A stretch of 64,000 nucleotides of DNA from UBA7803 sp041690675 (lineage in GTDB: Bacteria > Pseudomonadota > Gammaproteobacteria > Pseudomonadales > Azotimanducaceae), in contig JAWLGU010000005.1 in assembly GCA_041690675.1 (NCBI GenBank), forward strand, positions 34,618 to 98,617, written 5' to 3'. The notes under the pieces were generated by a model. The model saw only the letters and a program-made list of their open reading frames with translations. It was not told the origin of the DNA and made no database searches. Of the stretch, positions 32,495 through 41,394 are shown in pieces. The translations under genes and the position numbers were made by a program. How positions within the stretch are numbered: position 1 is the first letter of the stretch; each line of letters starts with the position of its first letter.

Positions 32495-33109
32495 ATGAAC
32501 GGATTCATGCAACGGCGCCTACCGGGCCGCCTGATCCCGACACTGGTGCTCATGGCGGGGCTTTCCGCCGGCTTTGCCGCCGTGGCGGCGCCCGGACCTT
32601 CCGGTCCCGGCGGTCAGCAGGGGCCCGCGGTGCGGCAGCCTCAGGTGGACCAGGATCGGGCCCAGCAGCGGGACCGCACCATGGACCGGGCGATGGATCG
32701 GAGCATGGACAGATCCATGGATCGGGGCATGGACAGAGCGGCGGACCCCGAACGGGCCGCCGACCGCGACCGGGACCGGTTGCGCGTTCATCAGGACCAG
32801 CCCATCTACGGTCAGGAGGTCATGACCGAGCAGGAGCGGCTGCGCTACCGCGAGCAGCTCCAAGCCATCCCCGATGAAGCGGAACGCAACCGCTTCCGCG
32901 AGCAGCACCGCGAGGAAATGCAAGAGCGGGCGCAGGCTCAGGGAATCACGCTGCAGGAGGTTGAGGAGCCCGGCCTCGGCGACCAGGACCGGTTGCGCGA
33001 CCGCGACCGCGACCAGGACCCGGACCGCGATATGGACCGCGATCGAGACATGGACCGCGACCAGGACATGGACCGGGACCGCCTGCGGGTGGATCAGGAT
33101 GACCGGTGA
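32495..33109 (+). CDS. Secreted Asp/Arg/Met-repeat protein
   Basis: The protein has 204 residues. A signal peptide (LIPTLVLMAGLSAGFAAVAA) is followed by a Pro/Gln segment, then by tandem MDR-type repeats (about 65-85), a helical acidic centre, and a second block of DRD/DQD/MDRD repeats to the C-terminus (about 165-204). The composition is very rich in D, R, M and Q. The repeated tetrads may bind metal or mediate disorder-based interactions; the function is unknown. ATG 32495 follows GAGGTG with 7-base spacing. The last 11 bases overlap the next gene, which suggests coupling. Confidence 0.75.
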   Translation: MNGFMQRRLPGRLIPTLVLMAGLSAGFAAVAAPGPSGPGGQQGPAVRQPQVDQDRAQQRDRTMDRAMDRSMDRSMDRGMDRAADPERAADRDRDRLRVHQDQPIYGQEVMTEQERLRYREQLQAIPDEAERNRFREQHREEMQERAQAQGITLQEVEEPGLGDQDRLRDRDRDQDPDRDMDRDRDMDRDQDMDRDRLRVDQDDR

Positions 33110-33908
33110 CCGGCCTCATGCGGTGAGCCGAGCGGTCTTCGAGGGCCTTCTGGGCGGTTTGTTGTTGACGACCCTGTTTGGGTGGCCGGCGGGTGGCTGG
33201 GCGGAGACCAGCGCATCGCTGGCCATTGGCGCCGAGTACCGCAGCGGCGACTACGGCGCCGGTGGCAGCGACATCGACGACGTGTACGTGCCCGTGACCT
33301 TGGACGTGCAGCGGGACGACCTGATCTTCCGGGTCACGGTACCGTACGCCTGGGTCCAGGGTCCGGCTGGTAGTCTCCGGAGCTCGGAGACGCTGCTGCC
33401 GGGCCAGGGGCCGCAGATCTCCGACGGCGGGCTCGGCGACGTGATCGCCAGCGTCACCCTGCAGAATCTGTATCAGAGCGCGGACGGTGCCACGGCCGTC
33501 GACCTCACGGGAACCGTCAAGCTGGGCACGGCGGACGAGGACGAGGGATTGGGGACGGGAGAGACGGACTACTCGGGCCAGCTCGACGTGTACCGGTTCC
33601 TGCGGGAGGGCGCCGTTTTCGCCAGTCTCGGTTATCAGTTCCGTGGAGAACCGCAGGATTACGATCTGAAGAACACCTGGTTCGCCGCCGCTGGGGGCCT
33701 GTTCTATCTGTCGTCGGAAACCAGCCTGGGCGGGATGCTCAGCTATCGGCCCGAAGTGGTGTCGTCGGGGGATCCCGCTGCCGACGCCACGCTTTTTTTC
33801 GCCAGGCGGCTGAGCTCGCGGGTTCAGTTTCGCGGCCACGCGCTGGCGGGACTCGCCGACGCGAGCCCGGACTGGGGCGTCGGCGCCAGCCTGGTTTTCT
33901 GGTTGTAA
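33099..33908 (+). CDS. Outer-membrane beta-barrel protein, hypothetical
   Basis: The protein has about 269 residues from ATG 33099 (GTG 33123 is an alternative). A hydrophobic leader (about 18-32, cleavage near GWAET) precedes alternating beta strands such as SLAIGAEYRSGDYGAG and DVYVPVTLDVQRDDLIFRVTVPYAW, ending with a terminal aromatic/Leu strand (GASLVFWL). The appearance is that of a small outer-membrane barrel with about 12 strands. No close family is recognised. It overlaps the repeat protein gene by 11 bases, so the two probably work together. Confidence 0.7.
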   Translation: MTGDRPHAVSRAVFEGLLGGLLLTTLFGWPAGGWAETSASLAIGAEYRSGDYGAGGSDIDDVYVPVTLDVQRDDLIFRVTVPYAWVQGPAGSLRSSETLLPGQGPQISDGGLGDVIASVTLQNLYQSADGATAVDLTGTVKLGTADEDEGLGTGETDYSGQLDVYRFLREGAVFASLGYQFRGEPQDYDLKNTWFAAAGGLFYLSSETSLGGMLSYRPEVVSSGDPAADATLFFARRLSSRVQFRGHALAGLADASPDWGVGASLVFWL

Positions 33909-34012
33909 GAGGGCGGCGCGAGGCCGGCAAGCGGTCAACTGACTGTCTCGTCCGCGATGGTAGTATCTCCCTCGAGCCGGTGCGGGAGCGTCCGGCAGCA
34001 ACAGGAGAGATC

Positions 34013-34633
34013 ATGACCATCGAAGTCATCGGCGCCGGATTCGGTCGTACCGGTACCCTGTCGTTGAAGCTGGCGCTGGAGAAGCTGGGCTTCGGCAAGT
34101 GCTACCACATGCTGGAGGTCACGCAGAACCCGGGCCACGTGGCGCTGTGGCAGGACGCGACACGGGGCGAGCCGACGGACTGGGACACGCTGTTCCAGGG
34201 CTACAGAGCCAGCGTCGATTGGCCGGCATGCAACTTCTGGGAGCTGCAGCTCGGGCACTACCCGAACGCCCGGATCATCCTCTCCGAGCGCGATCCCGAC
34301 CGCTGGTACGAAAGCGTGATGAACACCATCTACCCCTCGAGCATCGCCTTTCGGGAGTCGGATGATCCGGCGATCCAGCAACTCGCGGAGATGGTCTTCG
34401 AGCTCGTCTGGGAAGGCACCTTTCACGGCCGGGTGGAGGACAAGGAGCACGCCATCGACGTCTATCTGGCACACAACGAATACGTCAAGAAGCAGGCGCC
34501 GAAAGACCGGCTGCTGGTGTTCCAGCCGGAGCGCGGCTGGGAACCGCTGTGCGAGTTCCTCGACCGCCAGGTGCCCGACGAGCCGTTCCCCCGGGTCAAC
34601 TCCACGGAGGAGTTCCGCGCCCGTATTCGCTAG
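34013..34633 (+). CDS. Sulfotransferase family protein
   Basis: This 206-residue protein opens with a P-loop-like PAPS-binding motif, GAGFGRTGTLSLKLALEKLG. It continues with CYHMLEVTQNPGHVALW, WPACNFWELQLGHYPNARIILSERDPDRWYESV (the 3'-phosphate loop) and a C-terminal FQPERGWEPLCEFLD. It matches the short sulfotransferase family found in bacteria and lower animals, often of unknown acceptor. ATG 34013 follows AGGAGAGATC. It stands alone on the plus strand. Confidence 0.85.
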   Translation: MTIEVIGAGFGRTGTLSLKLALEKLGFGKCYHMLEVTQNPGHVALWQDATRGEPTDWDTLFQGYRASVDWPACNFWELQLGHYPNARIILSERDPDRWYESVMNTIYPSSIAFRESDDPAIQQLAEMVFELVWEGTFHGRVEDKEHAIDVYLAHNEYVKKQAPKDRLLVFQPERGWEPLCEFLDRQVPDEPFPRVNSTEEFRARIR

Positions 34634-34648
34634 CGGCGCGGCGCTGGG

Positions 34649-35080
34649 TCAGAAGGAGGCGGCCGCCCGCGGCGCGCCCACGAGCCGCTCGCGCAGCCGG
34701 CGGATGGCCTCGAGCTCATAGCCCGCGTGGAGGGTGGCCTGCGCCTTCAGTCGTGCCACGTCCGCTTCGGTGAACCAGCCCACGTCCAGCAGTTCCCCCT
34801 CGTCGAAGCAGGTGACGTCCTCCAGCACGGGAGCGGCGTACACCATGTGCAGCGAGCGCTTGTAGGAGTAGGCGCCCAGCTCCAGCAGCTCGGGAGTGGA
34901 GATCTGCAACTCCTCCTCGAGCTCTCTTGCGGCCGCCGCAGCGGGAGACTCGCCCCGCTCGATCTGACCTCCCGGCAGACCCCAACGGCGCCGGCCGGCC
35001 CAGTAGCGATTGTGGACCGCCAGCAGGTAGCTGTCCCCCCGGTAGAGGATGCAGCGGGCGGTCTTGTAACGGCGAGTCAT
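34649..35080 (-). CDS. NUDIX hydrolase
   Basis: This 143-residue protein has a complete Nudix box, GGQIERGESPAAAAARELEEEL (G-x5-E-x7-RE-L-x-EE). It hydrolyses a nucleoside diphosphate linked to another group; the substrate is unknown, and its small size suggests nucleotide-sugar, ADP-ribose or oxidised nucleotide clean-up. The start ATG 35080 begins MTRRYKTARCILY, as in many relatives. It is downstream of the PIG-L deacetylase and amidase genes on the same strand. Confidence 0.9.
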   Translation of the reverse strand: MTRRYKTARCILYRGDSYLLAVHNRYWAGRRRWGLPGGQIERGESPAAAAARELEEELQISTPELLELGAYSYKRSLHMVYAAPVLEDVTCFDEGELLDVGWFTEADVARLKAQATLHAGYELEAIRRLRERLVGAPRAAASF

Positions 35081-35109
35081 GACCGCATTGTAGCAGGGGC
35101 GCCCGCCCG

Positions 35110-35910
35110 CTACCCGCCGCCGCCTGCCAATTGCTCGTTCAGGAGGTGGTTCAGGGCCTCGACGCGGATCCGGCGGCCGTATTCCGACAGCTCGTACGCC
35201 TCGGCGTAGCGGCTTCCCGGGGGGCCGAAGCGCCGGGCCACCGCTTGCGGACGGCGGCCGTAGTACTCCGCCAGCCAGCTCCGCCGGTCGCCGGTGACGG
35301 CGACGCCGTCCAGATGGGGCAGCCATTCGAATACCTGGGACGCGTGGCAGGCGAGCAGGGAAACCACGGCATCGAAGTCGTCACCGATGTCGAGCAGCCA
35401 GTCCGCGCGAAACGGCTGGGGGCGCTGGAAGAAATCGCACATGGCCAGCACCACCGGGTCCTCGGCCAGGGCCGGGACGCCGGGCACCACGTTGGGGACC
35501 CGCAGCAGGTAGCAGGCGTCCTGCACCAGCCGTGCGGCGGCTCGATGGTCCGGGTGGTAGTCCTCGAGGCGGTGGGTCACCAGCACGTCGGGGCGAAACC
35601 GCCGCACCTCGCTGATCAGCCGCTGCCGCAGTGCCAGGCTGGCCTCCAGCTCGCCGTCGGGAACGTCCCACACGGTGAGCTCCGCTCCCAGCAGGTCCGC
35701 CGCCCGCTGCGCCTCGACCCGGCGCCGCGCCGCCAGCTCGCCGCGGCCGAGCCGATGATGGCCGACGGAGCCGTCGGTGAGACAGAGGATGGTCAACGCG
35801 CCGCCGGCGCGCGACTGGCGCACCATGAGACCGCCGGCGTGAAACTCGGCATCGTCCGGATGGGCCGCCACCACCATGAGCCGGAGCTGACCCACGTGCA
35901 GGGCGGTCAA
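35110..35910 (-). CDS. PIG-L family deacetylase
   Basis: This 266-residue LmbE-like protein has the zinc-binding AHPDDAEF near residue 16 and a HPDHRAAARL loop at about 118, as in GlcNAc-PI and mycothiol-pathway deacetylases. It deacetylates an N-acetyl sugar or similar compound; the target is unknown. The most likely start is TTG 35910, which overlaps the amidase stop codon (TTGA) and has GGAG 7 bases upstream. GTG 35895 and ATG 35877 are alternatives. The overlap couples it to the amidase. Confidence 0.87.
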   Translation of the reverse strand: MTALHVGQLRLMVVAAHPDDAEFHAGGLMVRQSRAGGALTILCLTDGSVGHHRLGRGELAARRRVEAQRAADLLGAELTVWDVPDGELEASLALRQRLISEVRRFRPDVLVTHRLEDYHPDHRAAARLVQDACYLLRVPNVVPGVPALAEDPVVLAMCDFFQRPQPFRADWLLDIGDDFDAVVSLLACHASQVFEWLPHLDGVAVTGDRRSWLAEYYGRRPQAVARRFGPPGSRYAEAYELSEYGRRIRVEALNHLLNEQLAGGGG

Positions 35911-37331
35911 TCGACCACTCCGGGCCGGCGCCGGTAGTGCAGGGTCGCCTGCTCGAACTCGTGGGCGAGCTGCAGCAGGCCCAGGTCGTCGTGGGGCCCG
36001 GTGACGATCTGCAGGCCCGCGGGCAGGCCCTCGGGAGTAAACCCGGCCGGCACCGAAATGGCCGGCAGCCCGGTGACGGAGATGGCGCAGCAGATCGTCA
36101 TCCAGTCGATGTAGGTGTCCATGGGCTGTCCGTTGATCTCGCGAACCCAGTCCGTCTCCACCGGGAAAGGCGGCACCTGAGTCGCCGGCAGCAGCAGCGC
36201 GTCGTAGCGCTGGAAGAATTCCACGACCCGGCGATAGATGTGGGTGCGCGTCACCTCCGCTTCGAGGATCTCTCGGGTCTGCAGTGCCAGTCCCCGCTCG
36301 ATGTTCCAGATCACGGTGCTTCTGGCCTGGTCACGCCAATCCGGTACATCCCGCGCCAGAGAATGCCCGAGTACCGCCAGGGCTGCTGCCCGTTGCACCT
36401 GAAACACCTCCATGGCGCCGCGAAGGTCGGGACAGTCGCGTTCGACCTGACAGCCGAGGTCCCGGAAGGTTTGCGCGGCGGACTCGACGATGGCGGCCAG
36501 CTCCGGCGCGACGGGGACGAGATCGAGATCGGGGGTCCAGGCCACGCGCAGCCCACGCAGATCCCGAGCCAGTGTGCCGGCGAAGGCGTGGCCCGGCTGG
36601 CCCAGGGACAGGGGGTCATCGCGGTAGTGGCCGGCCTGAACCGACAGCAGCAAGGCCGTGTCGGCCACGGTGCGCGCCATGGGTCCGGGCGTGGAGAGGC
36701 GGGCAAGCCAGCCCATGGGGCGGCGGTCCGGCACCCGGCCGATGGAGGGCCGCATGCCCACCACGTTGCAGAACGCCGCTGGGTTGCGCAGCGAGCCGCC
36801 CATATCGCTGCCGTCCGCCAGCGGGGTCATGCCCGTGGCCAGTGCGACCGCGGCGCCGCCGCTGCTGCCGCCGGCGGTACGGTCCGGCGCGTACGGATTG
36901 CGGGTGACGCCGAACAGCGCATTGACCGTGTGGGATCCCAGCCCCAGCTCCGGCATATTGCTCTTGCCGATGTAGATCGCCCCTGCGGCCCGCTGCCGGG
37001 CCGCGAGGGCGTCATCCGCCGCGGCGATGCGGTCACGGAACGGCGGGAATCCGAAGGTCGTGGGGAAGCCGGCAACCTCAACCGCATCCTTCGGCGCCAT
37101 GGGCAGGCCGTGCAGCGGCCCCAGCCGGTCGCCGGCAGCTTGGGCACGGTCTGCGCCGCGGGCCAGCTCCAGTGCCCGATCCCGGGGCAGCAGGTTGACC
37201 AGGGCGTTCAGCCGGGGATTCAAGCGCTCGATCTGGTCGTAGCATGCGTTCATCAGCTCGACGGCGGTGAGCTTGCCTCGCTGGATGGCAGCCACCAGCG
37301 ACGCGGCGCTCTCGAAGATGAGATCGGTCAC
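35907..37331 (-). CDS. Amidase (amidase signature family)
   Basis: This 474-residue amidase-signature enzyme shows the Lys of the Ser-cisSer-Lys triad in the PMAPKDAVEV segment. It has RTAGGSSGGAAVALATGMTPLADGSDMGGSLRNPAAFCNVVG with the nucleophile Ser and cis-Ser. It hydrolyses an amide, releasing ammonia; the substrate is unreadable. The start GTG 37331 follows GGGAGG by 6 bases. It diverges from the GlcD-type oxidase gene and is coupled to the PIG-L deacetylase gene. Confidence 0.92.
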   Translation of the reverse strand: MTDLIFESAASLVAAIQRGKLTAVELMNACYDQIERLNPRLNALVNLLPRDRALELARGADRAQAAGDRLGPLHGLPMAPKDAVEVAGFPTTFGFPPFRDRIAAADDALAARQRAAGAIYIGKSNMPELGLGSHTVNALFGVTRNPYAPDRTAGGSSGGAAVALATGMTPLADGSDMGGSLRNPAAFCNVVGMRPSIGRVPDRRPMGWLARLSTPGPMARTVADTALLLSVQAGHYRDDPLSLGQPGHAFAGTLARDLRGLRVAWTPDLDLVPVAPELAAIVESAAQTFRDLGCQVERDCPDLRGAMEVFQVQRAAALAVLGHSLARDVPDWRDQARSTVIWNIERGLALQTREILEAEVTRTHIYRRVVEFFQRYDALLLPATQVPPFPVETDWVREINGQPMDTYIDWMTICCAISVTGLPAISVPAGFTPEGLPAGLQIVTGPHDDLGLLQLAHEFEQATLHYRRRPGVVD

Positions 37332-37526
37332 GACCTGCCTCCCTGATGCCCCCGGGGCGTGCCCGGTCCGGGGGGGTTCATTGTGGAAAGATCGCCGGAC
37401 ACGCGCAACCGGGGCGCGCAAAGCCGTATGCCCAAGGGGGCGGCGCGCCATGGCGGTGATCGTAGTAGGCTTTGCCGAATCGGGGCTGCCGCCCCGCCCC
37501 CGGGAACAGGAAGGGAGGAACCGACC

Positions 37527-38924
37527 ATGACCGAGGTTGTTCGAGCGCTGGTGGACGCGCTAGGCGAGGACTGCGTGCTGATCGGTGACGACGTGCACCA
37601 GCGCGCCGCCGGCCTCTGGCGTCGTGACACCATCCAGGCCAAGGCGCTGATCCGCCCGCGTTCCACGGACGAGGTCAGCACGGCCATGCGGATCTGCCAT
37701 GACCACGATCAGACCGTGGTGGCCCACGGCGGTCTGACCGGGCTGGTGAACGGAGCGCTCACCGGTCCGGACGATGTAGCGCTGTCCCTGGAGCGCATGA
37801 AAGCCATCGAATCCGTGGATCCCGTGGACCGGATCATGGTGGTGCAGAGCGGGGCCGTGCTGCAGCAGATTCAGGAGCGGGCCGAGGAGCACGGGTTGCT
37901 GTTTCCGCTCGATCTGGGCGGCCGCGGAAGCTGCACCATTGGCGGCAACATCTCCACCAACGCGGGCGGAAACCGGGTCATCCGCTACGGCATGACCCGG
38001 GACATGGTTCTGGGGCTCGAGGCGGTGCTGGCAGACGGCACCGTGGTCTCCAGCATGAACCGAATGATCAAGAACAACGCCGGCTACGATCTGAAGCAGT
38101 TGTTCATCGGTACCGAGGGCACGCTGGGGATCGTCACCCGTGCCGTGTTGCGATTGCGCGAGCGGCCCCGGCATCTGGCCACCCTGTTCGTCGCCGTGGA
38201 CGAGTTCGCCAAGCTGCCCGCGTTCCTCAAGCACATGGACGCCGCCTTGGGTGGCACGCTGTCGGCCTTCGAGGTGATGTGGAACGAGTTCTACACGCTG
38301 GTGACCACCGAGCCCGCCAAAAATCAGCCGCCGCTCTCTCAGGACTACCCGTACTACGTGCTGGTGGAGGCCATGGGCGCGGACGAGGCCGCGGTGGAGG
38401 AGGCGCTGGCGGAGGCCTACGAGCGGTCCCTCATCGTCGACGCCGTGCTGGCGCAGTCGGAGAGCCAGCGGCGCCAGCTCTGGGCCATGCGCGACGACGT
38501 GGAGCAGTGCTTTCGCGACGGCCCCACCGTCGCCTTCGACGTCAGCCTGCGGATCTCCGACATGGAGGCCTATGTGGCCGAGGTACGGAGTCGGCTCTCC
38601 CGGATGCCGGGCTCCTGCCGCTGCTACGTCTTCGGTCACCTCGGCGACGGCAACCTCCACTTGGTGGTGGGGCCGGAAACGCTCACTCCCGAGATCCGCC
38701 GCATCGTGGAAGAGTGTGTTTATCAGCCGTTGCGTGCGGTGGCCGGTTCCGTCTCCGCCGAGCACGGCGTCGGTCTCGAGAAGAAACCGTATCTCGACAT
38801 CTCCCGCAACCCGACCGAGATCGAGCTCATGCGCACACTCAAACGGGCCATGGATCCAAAGGGCCTGCTGAACCCGGGGAAGATCTTCGACCGGAAGCCG
38901 CAACGGGCAGGTGTGGGAGCATGA
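37527..38924 (+). CDS. FAD-binding oxidase (GlcD/D-lactate dehydrogenase type)
   Basis: This 465-residue flavoprotein has the PCMH FAD-binding domain (VVAHGGLTGLVNGAL then DLGGRGSCTIGGNISTNAGGNRVIRYGMTRDMVLG) and the C-terminal cap with FGHLGDGNLHL and GSVSAEHGVGLEK. It oxidises a D-2-hydroxy acid, D-lactate- or glycolate-like, and passes electrons to a membrane acceptor. The start ATG has AAGGGAGGAACCGACC upstream. Its ATGA overlaps the following amidase gene, so the two are one operon. Confidence 0.9.
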   Translation: MTEVVRALVDALGEDCVLIGDDVHQRAAGLWRRDTIQAKALIRPRSTDEVSTAMRICHDHDQTVVAHGGLTGLVNGALTGPDDVALSLERMKAIESVDPVDRIMVVQSGAVLQQIQERAEEHGLLFPLDLGGRGSCTIGGNISTNAGGNRVIRYGMTRDMVLGLEAVLADGTVVSSMNRMIKNNAGYDLKQLFIGTEGTLGIVTRAVLRLRERPRHLATLFVAVDEFAKLPAFLKHMDAALGGTLSAFEVMWNEFYTLVTTEPAKNQPPLSQDYPYYVLVEAMGADEAAVEEALAEAYERSLIVDAVLAQSESQRRQLWAMRDDVEQCFRDGPTVAFDVSLRISDMEAYVAEVRSRLSRMPGSCRCYVFGHLGDGNLHLVVGPETLTPEIRRIVEECVYQPLRAVAGSVSAEHGVGLEKKPYLDISRNPTEIELMRTLKRAMDPKGLLNPGKIFDRKPQRAGVGA

Positions 38925-40315
38925 CGACGTTACACTACCGATCGCTCTACGACGTACGCGCCCGGATCAGAAGCGGTGAACTGAGCGCCCGGGAGGTGAC
39001 CGAGGCGTGCCTGGCGCGTATCGAGGCCCTCGAGCCGGAGCTGCACGCGTTCGCGCGGGTTCTCGGCGAGCAGGCCATGAGCACTGCCCAGCGGCTCGAC
39101 CAGGAACGCCGGGCCGGCAAGCCTCTACGGCCGTTGCACGGGGTTCCGGTGGCGGTCAAAGACCTACTGTACACCCGCGGCGTGGCCACGGCGTCGGGAA
39201 CCATCGTGATGCGCGATTTCATTCCCGACGAGGATGCCACCGTCGTCACCCGCCTGAAGGAGGCGGGCGCGGTGATCGTTGGCAAGGCTCAGCTCACAGA
39301 AGGCGCCTTCGGCGCCCATCATCCGGCGATCCAGGCGCCGGTCAATCCGTGGAATCCCCACTGCTGGCCCGGCGTATCCTCCTCCGGTTCCGGCGTGGCC
39401 GTGGCCGCGGGCATGGCATACGGAGCCCTGGGGTCCGACACCGGCGGAAGCATCCGCTTTCCGTCGGCGAGCTGCGCCCTGGTGGGGATCAAGCCTACCT
39501 ATGGGCGGGTCAGCCGGCACGGCGCATTCCCCCTGGCCGAGTCCCTCGACCACATCGGTCCCATGACTCGGACGGTCAAGGACGCCGCCATACTGCTGAA
39601 GGTTCTCGCCGGCCAGGACCGGCGCGATCCGACGACGCTGCCGGACGCGGTGCCGGATTACCCCGCTTCGACGGCGGAACGCATCTCCGGCATGACCATC
39701 GGGGTGGACTGGGAGTACGTGAGCCGCGGCGTGGAGCCGGCGGTCGTGGCGACCGTGCGGGATGCCCTGGCGATCTTTCGGGAGCTCGGCGCGGAGATCC
39801 GGGAGGTGACCATGCCCGAGTCCACGAGCGCCCTGGTGGACGGCTGGAGCATCACCTGCGGCGTCGAGTGCGCGCATGCCCACGCCCGCTACTACCCATC
39901 GCAGAAGGAGGCTTACGGGCCGGTTTTGTCGGGGCTCATCGAGCTGGGTCTACGGGTGACGGAGGCCGACTACCAGAAACTGGAGCGAACCCGCCGCGAG
40001 TTCCGCCAGGCGTTCGACCGCGTGCTGCAGGAAGTCGACCTGATGATCGCGCCCTGCATGCCGATGTTGCCCCCGGAGCTCGATACGCTGGATGCGGAGC
40101 TGGATGTGGACGAGGGCCGCGCCGAGTTCATCACCTTCACCGCCCCGTTCGATTACTCGGGCCACCCGACCATCACCCTGCCTGCGGGCTTGACCGAGGA
40201 CCGGCTGCCCAAGGCGTTTCAGCTCGTCGGCCGCATGCTGGGCGAGCCGACGCTCATTCGTGCCGGTTCGGCGTTCGAAGCGGCACTGGGCTGGGAAGAG
40301 CATCCGCTTCCGTAG
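38921..40315 (+). CDS. Amidase (amidase signature family)
   Basis: This 464-residue amidase has the catalytic Lys in VPVAVKDLLYTRG and the Ser/cis-Ser segment GVSSSGSGVAVAAGMAYGALGSDTGGSIRFPSASCALVG. Coupling to the 2-hydroxy-acid oxidase upstream (4-base ATGA overlap) suggests that the amide hydrolysed here yields, or derives from, a hydroxy or keto acid; that is inference. It converges with the serine hydrolase gene. Confidence 0.92.
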   Translation: MTTLHYRSLYDVRARIRSGELSAREVTEACLARIEALEPELHAFARVLGEQAMSTAQRLDQERRAGKPLRPLHGVPVAVKDLLYTRGVATASGTIVMRDFIPDEDATVVTRLKEAGAVIVGKAQLTEGAFGAHHPAIQAPVNPWNPHCWPGVSSSGSGVAVAAGMAYGALGSDTGGSIRFPSASCALVGIKPTYGRVSRHGAFPLAESLDHIGPMTRTVKDAAILLKVLAGQDRRDPTTLPDAVPDYPASTAERISGMTIGVDWEYVSRGVEPAVVATVRDALAIFRELGAEIREVTMPESTSALVDGWSITCGVECAHAHARYYPSQKEAYGPVLSGLIELGLRVTEADYQKLERTRREFRQAFDRVLQEVDLMIAPCMPMLPPELDTLDAELDVDEGRAEFITFTAPFDYSGHPTITLPAGLTEDRLPKAFQLVGRMLGEPTLIRAGSAFEAALGWEEHPLP

Positions 40316-40323
40316 CGTCGCGG

Positions 40324-41298
40324 TCACGCGCCCGCGAGCGCGTCATGGAGTGCGAAGACGGCATCCAGCACCGCTTCAGGGGCTTCCATTGCGGCCACGA
40401 CCGCGACGGTCGCCCCGGTGGCCGTGAAGTGGAAGGCGCTGGCGGTGTAGCCCGGACCTTCGCCGTTATGACCGAACACCGGGCCCCGCGCCCCGGCCCG
40501 TTCGCCCATCAGACCCAGGCCGTAGCCGGGCCGGCTCCAGGGTGGATGCTGGCCGGGAACGGGAACCAGCTCCGTCATGGCGGCGGTCAGTTCCGCGCCC
40601 AGCCACTGGCGACGGAGCAGCGCGTCGAGGAAACGCGCACAATCCGCGGCGTCGGAAGCCAGCAGGCGGTGCCAGACCCAGCCCGGGTCGTAGTGGTTGG
40701 CCGGTTCGCCCTGGTCGGTACCGGGGGGAGAGAGCGCCGGATCGTCGAGGGTGTGGACGAGGCGCGTACGCTTGAGGTGGAGCGGCTCGAGGAGCCGCTC
40801 CCGCAGCAGCCGTTCCAGAGGCAGCGACCAGACGCGTTCGAGGATCCGGACGAGCAGTGCGTATCCGGGGTTGGAGTACGCCCACCCCGTGCCGGGGGGG
40901 TAGAGCAGGCCGCGCCGGTAGGTCGCGTCGGCGAACCGTTCGAAATCCCACGCCGGCGCTCCGGCGGCCACGGCGCGGTGATACTCCGGCAAGGCGCCAT
41001 AGTCGGGCAGGCCGGCGGTGTGACTGAGCAGCTGACGCAGGGTCAAGCGGCTGGCCTCGGGAACGTCCGGACAGTGCTCGGCCAGTGTCGTCTCCAGACT
41101 CAGCCGGCCGGCCGACACCGCGTCGAGCACCAGGCCGGCGATGAAGGTCTTGGTCAGGCTGTAGATGGGCAGCGCCGGCTGCACCGCCGTGTGCCGCACC
41201 ACGAGCCGGCCCGGCTCCAGGACGGCGGCGGAGAATACGTCCGCCTCGCCGAGGTGGCGGCGGACGATGGCGTCGACATCCGCTGCGCTGATCGACAT
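40324..41298 (-). CDS. Beta-lactamase family serine hydrolase
   Basis: This 324-residue protein has the penicillin-binding fold: SxxK motif SLTK (about residue 46) and YxN motif in GWAYSNPGYALL (about 131). A late HNGEGPGYT, in place of KTG, completes the pocket. It lacks a signal peptide, so it is probably a cytoplasmic esterase or peptidase of the class C-like group and not a drug-resistance enzyme. ATG 41298 follows AGAGG; an ATG 18 bases upstream is weaker. Confidence 0.88.
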   Translation of the reverse strand: MSISAADVDAIVRRHLGEADVFSAAVLEPGRLVVRHTAVQPALPIYSLTKTFIAGLVLDAVSAGRLSLETTLAEHCPDVPEASRLTLRQLLSHTAGLPDYGALPEYHRAVAAGAPAWDFERFADATYRRGLLYPPGTGWAYSNPGYALLVRILERVWSLPLERLLRERLLEPLHLKRTRLVHTLDDPALSPPGTDQGEPANHYDPGWVWHRLLASDAADCARFLDALLRRQWLGAELTAAMTELVPVPGQHPPWSRPGYGLGLMGERAGARGPVFGHNGEGPGYTASAFHFTATGATVAVVAAMEAPEAVLDAVFALHDALAGA

Positions 41299-41394
41299 GC
41301 GGGCGCCTCTCTTCATCTGGTGCGGCAACCTTAGCGGGGGACGTTGCCGCCGGCCATCTGGAATTTCCACTTTCGTCGTGGTCTGATTGCCGCC

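Noticed and set aside
32680..33090. Tandem repeats resembling a CRISPR-like or satellite array
   Set aside because: The repeat unit is a 12-base-scale codon repeat inside an open frame (MDR/DRD tetrads) with no spacers of constant length.
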